Shown here: positions 6,772-9,480 of the stretch, piece after piece
Layout: each line of letters starts with the position of its first letter
How positions within the stretch are numbered: the first letter of the stretch is position 1
NCBI GenBank assembly: GCA_029960905.1
Contig: JASBVU010000047.1
Span: 1-9,480, forward strand
Direction: 5' to 3'
Origin: Thermoanaerobacterium sp.
GTDB taxonomy: Bacteria > Bacillota > Thermoanaerobacteria > Thermoanaerobacterales > Thermoanaerobacteraceae
Length of the DNA: 9,480 nt
Position numbers and translations under genes: made by a program
The notes under the pieces: model-generated
Databases searched by the model: none
Told to the model about the DNA's origin: nothing
What the model saw: the letters and a program-made list of their open reading frames with translations, nothing else

Positions 6772-6803
6772 CTAAATTCCCCCTTAAATAGTATTGGTGT
6801 TGT

Positions 6804-6832
6804 ATAATAATTATATAAGAAATCGGTTGCAA
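6804..6832 (-). promoter_or_regulatory. Sigma-A promoter of the sugar transport operon
   Basis: On the minus strand, -35 TTGCAA (plus 6827-6832) and -10 TATTAT (plus 6804-6809) are separated by exactly 17 bases. The expected transcription start near 6797 gives a leader of about 26 bases with the ribosome binding site for the lipoprotein. A second AT-rich block (TATAAT on the minus strand, plus 6810-6815) overlaps the spacer and might be an alternative -10. Confidence 0.65.
6818..6832 (-). promoter_or_regulatory. Catabolite-responsive element (cre), CcpA operator
   Basis: The minus-strand sequence TTGCAACCGATTTCT fits every position of the consensus WTGNAANCGNWNNCW. It covers the -35 box of the operon promoter, so CcpA with HPr-Ser-P would block RNA polymerase when preferred sugars are present. 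The position also lies about 70 bases upstream of the kinase promoter, where it might affect that gene too. Consensus match and location are seen; CcpA binding is inferred. Confidence 0.65.
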
Positions 6833-6898
6833 AAATAATGTGACATTTTTAATATTTTGTGTATTTTTTTATAAACTTTTAATTATAAAGAAGGTAGT

Positions 6899-6907
6899 TG
6901 CTATATT
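6899..6907 (+). promoter_or_regulatory. Likely extended -10 promoter of the histidine kinase gene
   Basis: TGCTATATT combines a TGn extension with TATATT (five of six to TATAAT). The start would fall near 6914 and leave about 26 bases including the ribosome binding site. The -35 region is poor (TTAATT). Other AT-rich candidates exist in 6840-6890, so the assignment is tentative. Confidence 0.4.
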
Positions 6908-6925
6908 CTGTTGAAATATTTATAT

Positions 6926-6934
6926 AAAAGGTGG
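6926..6934 (+). promoter_or_regulatory. Ribosome binding site deciding the ATG-6940 start
   Basis: AAAAGGTGG stands five bases before the ATG at 6940. The in-frame GTG at 6931 lies within this site and has no Shine-Dalgarno sequence of its own, so the kinase most likely begins at 6940. Confidence 0.65.
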
Positions 6935-6939
6935 TTTTT

Positions 6940-8643
6940 ATGTTATACAAAAAAATTTTGCTTTCATACATTTTAATAATAGTTATACCGCTCATAATGG
7001 TGGCGGCGATAACAGGCAATATTACATCAAGATATATAAATGAAGAGGTAAAAAAGACTACTTTTCAGACCCTAAATCAAGCAAATAAAAATATATCAAA
7101 AATGCTAGAAAATATGAAAAATGCTATACTATATGTTTCAATGAATAAAGAACTTCAGTATAATTTATCACGCAATGGGGGAAAAACTCCTTTTCAAATA
7201 AACAGAGAAGTTACAGCTATAAGAAACAGTATATTATATCCCGGAATATTTAATGAAAATTATTCTTCTGTAGAAATTTTTGCTTTGCATAAAAATCAAT
7301 ATCCAATGAGGTTAGAACAAAATGATGTGATGTCTTCAAAAGTAGTAGAAAATAAAGTATGGTACAAAAAGACTATACAGCAAAATGGCAGGTTGTACTG
7401 GTATATAAACGACGATTTTGGAAAACAAATGATTTCTGTTTCAAGGTTGGTTTTCGATATAAAAAATTTTGCCAAACCTATAGCAGTTATTTCTGTAGAT
7501 ATGGACATATCCAAAATTGCTTCAGTGGTATCTGATATACACCTTGGGAAAACAGGTAAGGTATATCTAGTTGATGATAAGGGGGGACTCATATATTCCG
7601 AGGACAAAAGCTTTTTATATCGTTATACCACTAAATTATACAATAGCAGTGCTGGAAGTGATTTTGTTACTATAAATGGTAATAAAATAATGGTTATATA
7701 CAATACTTTACCTCAAAATGGGTGGAAACTTGTTGGTATGGTATCTATGGCTGAACTTAATGAAAAAGCTGAGATGATAAGAAATTTTATCTATCTTACT
7801 GCGCTTTTGAGTCTTGTAATTGCAGCCTTAATTTCTCTTTATTTTTCATACAGTATTTCACAGCCAATAATAAAACTTGCTGCTGAAATGAAAAAAGTTG
7901 AAAAAGGTAATTTCGACATAAGTGTTGAAGAAAACTGGGGTGGAGAAATAGGAGTATTGTATTCAAGTTTTAACTACATGATAAAAAGGATAAATGAACT
8001 TATACATGAAGTGTATTTATCAAAAATAAAGGAAAAAGACGCGGAATTAAAAGCTTTGCAGGCACAGATAAATCCACATTTTTTATACAACACACTTGAT
8101 ACTGTAAATTGGCTGGCAGTAAAACATAATGTACCTGAAATAAGTAAGATTGTAAATTCTTTAGCATCAATTTTGAGATACAGCATTAATAAAGGGAATG
8201 ATGTAACTACTGTTGAAAATGAATTGAAGCATGTTGAAAGCTATATTACAATTCAAAAAATCAGATTTAAAGATAAGTTTGAGGTGAGTTTTAATATAGA
8301 TAAAAGAGTTTTACACTACAAGACGATAAAGTTAATTTTGCAGCCTCTTGTTGAAAATGCAATAATTCATGGGATAGAGACTTATGAAGGAAAAGGAAAA
8401 ATTTTGATTAACGGTTATTTAGATGGTGAAAAAATTGTATTCGAGGTCATAAACAATGGTAATGTTATAGATTTAGATTTAGTAAATAAACTATTGGATT
8501 CGCCAGCAGATGATAAAGATAGTTATGGAATACAAAATGTTAATGAAAGGATTAAGTTATATTATGGGGAAGAGTATGGACTTTATTACCAAGTAATAGA
8601 TGGCAATACTGTTGCGCGGATTGTAATTCCTGCTGTTTTGTGA
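6940..8643 (+). CDS. Sensor histidine kinase, YesM-type with dCache sensor
   Basis: This 567-residue membrane kinase likely reports extracellular sugar to the adjacent response regulator. TM1 is at about 7-27, followed by an extracellular dCache-like sensor of about 250 residues (28-281; the IAVISVDMDISKI and GKTGKVYLVDDKG strings are typical). TM2 is at about 283-303, HAMP at 304-356, then a short helical linker. The His_kinase (LytS/YesM class) block has the phosphoacceptor H380 in QINPHFLYNTLD. The ATP-binding domain shows the N-box VENAIIHG (N473) and a late YGIQNVNERI motif. The G1 box usually reading DxGxG is NNGNV at 505-509, which lacks the adenine-contacting Asp and the second Gly. 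The gene is divergent from the sugar operon and its stop overlaps the next gene's ribosome binding site. The substrate sensed is unknown; sugar is inferred from context. Confidence 0.92.
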   Translation: MLYKKILLSYILIIVIPLIMVAAITGNITSRYINEEVKKTTFQTLNQANKNISKMLENMKNAILYVSMNKELQYNLSRNGGKTPFQINREVTAIRNSILYPGIFNENYSSVEIFALHKNQYPMRLEQNDVMSSKVVENKVWYKKTIQQNGRLYWYINDDFGKQMISVSRLVFDIKNFAKPIAVISVDMDISKIASVVSDIHLGKTGKVYLVDDKGGLIYSEDKSFLYRYTTKLYNSSAGSDFVTINGNKIMVIYNTLPQNGWKLVGMVSMAELNEKAEMIRNFIYLTALLSLVIAALISLYFSYSISQPIIKLAAEMKKVEKGNFDISVEENWGGEIGVLYSSFNYMIKRINELIHEVYLSKIKEKDAELKALQAQINPHFLYNTLDTVNWLAVKHNVPEISKIVNSLASILRYSINKGNDVTTVENELKHVESYITIQKIRFKDKFEVSFNIDKRVLHYKTIKLILQPLVENAIIHGIETYEGKGKILINGYLDGEKIVFEVINNGNVIDLDLVNKLLDSPADDKDSYGIQNVNERIKLYYGEEYGLYYQVIDGNTVARIVIPAVL

Positions 8644-8653
8644 GGTGGATTTT

Positions 8654-9480
8654 ATGAAAATTTTAATTGTAGATGATGAACTGATTGTAAGAGAAGGGCT
8701 TAAAAATAATGTTAGTTGGCAGGAGCTAGATTTACGTGTGGTAGGTTGCGAAGCCAATGGAAAAAGTGCTCTTGATGTGTTTAACAGAGAACAACCTGAT
8801 ATAATTTTAACGGATATACGCATGCCCTTTATGGATGGACTCGAACTTACAAGGGAAGTCAAAAAGCTAGACCCTTTAGTTGTGGTAATTTTGTTAAGTG
8901 CATATGATGATTTTAAATATGCTCAACAAGCTATAAGGTTAGGAGCCTTTGATTATATTTTAAAACCTATAGACATTGACACTCTAAAAGAAACTGTAAG
9001 ACGAGCGGTTTTAAAAAGAAAAGAATTATTGGACAAAGAAAAGGAACCATTGCCATCATTGAACAAAAAAGATTTGAAATTTTTTAAAGCGGAATATTAT
9101 AAATATCCTTTAAAATTGGAAGAGGAATTGTCAAAAGCGATAAAACGGGGAGATAAAGAATTGGCTATTAACATTTTTGACAATATTTGGAATGAATTTC
9201 AGGAGAAAGATTATACAGAAGACTTTATAAAAAGATGGGGTTTAGAGCTTGTTGCAGTTATTACGCGGTCACTTATAGAAATTGGAGAAAATGCAGATAT
9301 TTTATTTAAAGAAACGGACCCTTGGAGACAAATTTCAGATGTGTCTACTAAAGAAAAACTTCGCGAATGGATGAGAAACATAATAGAAGTAGTATGTGAA
9401 TATGTTTCTCTTACAAAAAACTCTAAAAACAAAAAATTAGTTGATGAGGCTATCAAACTAATACAAGAAAATTATAGTGA
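8654..9480 (+). CDS. Response regulator, YesN/AraC-type (partial, cut by window end)
   Basis: The frame is open to the window end (275 codons and two bases seen). The receiver domain (1-120) has the acidic pocket D7-D8, the phosphoacceptor D54 in LTDIRMP, S82 in LLSAYDD and K104 in ILKPID. A Lys/Glu-rich helical linker (about 121-260) of no family I recognise follows. The last residues, DEAIKLIQENYS, match the usual entry to an AraC-type helix-turn-helix, which should follow outside the window. The gene begins ten bases after the kinase stop, with GAGGTGG (8642-8648) overlapping that stop, so the pair is co-translated. It probably activates the divergent sugar operon; the operator is not identifiable here. 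The DNA-binding domain is inferred, not seen. Confidence 0.9.
   Translation, partial: MKILIVDDELIVREGLKNNVSWQELDLRVVGCEANGKSALDVFNREQPDIILTDIRMPFMDGLELTREVKKLDPLVVVILLSAYDDFKYAQQAIRLGAFDYILKPIDIDTLKETVRRAVLKRKELLDKEKEPLPSLNKKDLKFFKAEYYKYPLKLEEELSKAIKRGDKELAINIFDNIWNEFQEKDYTEDFIKRWGLELVAVITRSLIEIGENADILFKETDPWRQISDVSTKEKLREWMRNIIEVVCEYVSLTKNSKNKKLVDEAIKLIQENYS

Noticed and set aside
6898..6926. TTGCTA-17-TATATA as the kinase promoter
   Set aside because: Transcription would begin at about 6932, cutting into the ribosome binding site at 6926-6934, so the extended -10 at 6899-6907 is preferred.
7296..7607. A minus-strand frame of 103 codons within the kinase gene
   Set aside because: It is antisense to the dCache sensor domain, which is coherent on the plus strand; no start signals are present.
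8557..8862. A minus-strand frame of 101 codons across the kinase/regulator junction
   Set aside because: It opposes the conserved receiver domain of the response regulator and the kinase C-terminus; Ser-rich composition is typical of an antisense shadow.
1..9480. tRNA or rRNA genes, CRISPR arrays, insertion sequences, phage or attachment sites
   Set aside because: I read for these and saw no cloverleaf-like tRNA ends, regularly spaced repeats, transposase motifs or flanking duplications.

Overview
The window comes from an AT-rich, low-GC Gram-positive genome. Strong GGAGG/GAGGTG-type ribosome binding sites, GTG starts, a lipobox lipoprotein, a CcpA-type cre site and a YesM/YesN-type two-component pair all point to Firmicutes. 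Protein character (Lys/Glu/Ile-rich, a HutI and an oligo-1,6-glucosidase close to Bacillus types, and a sugar-binding protein close to the Thermococcus trehalose/maltose binding protein) suggests a thermophilic clostridial relative such as Thermoanaerobacter or Caldanaerobacter. This assignment is inferred from memory of such proteins, not from a search.

Left part (1-1884, + strand): the last codons of an unidentified upstream gene run directly into hutI (imidazolonepropionase, histidine degradation). A small stand-alone nucleotidyltransferase (MNT fold) follows, with its own extended -10 promoter. A near-perfect bidirectional hairpin at 1839-1884 separates this block from the convergent sugar operon.

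Centre (1957-6832, - strand): a sugar uptake and hydrolysis operon reads right to left as binding lipoprotein, permease 1, permease 2, GH13_31 oligo-1,6-glucosidase (malL-like). The promoter upstream of the binding protein carries a full cre match over its -35 box. A 10-bp hairpin sits between the binding-protein gene and the permease genes. No ABC ATPase is present, so a shared MsmX/MalK-type ATPase encoded elsewhere is expected.

Right part (6899-9480, + strand): divergent from the operon is a two-component pair, a dCache/HAMP histidine kinase of the YesM class and a YesN-class response regulator. The regulator is cut by the window edge just as its AraC-type DNA-binding domain should begin.

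A working model: the kinase senses an extracellular sugar and the regulator activates the divergent operon. The lipoprotein and permeases import an alpha-linked di- or oligosaccharide, the cytoplasmic glucosidase splits it to glucose, and CcpA represses the promoter when preferred sugars are abundant. All parts belong to known families and I see no clearly novel system. The most useful second looks are the substrate of the transporter-hydrolase pair, the degenerate ATP-binding motif of the kinase, the partnerless MNT protein, and an orphan promoter firing antisense to malL.
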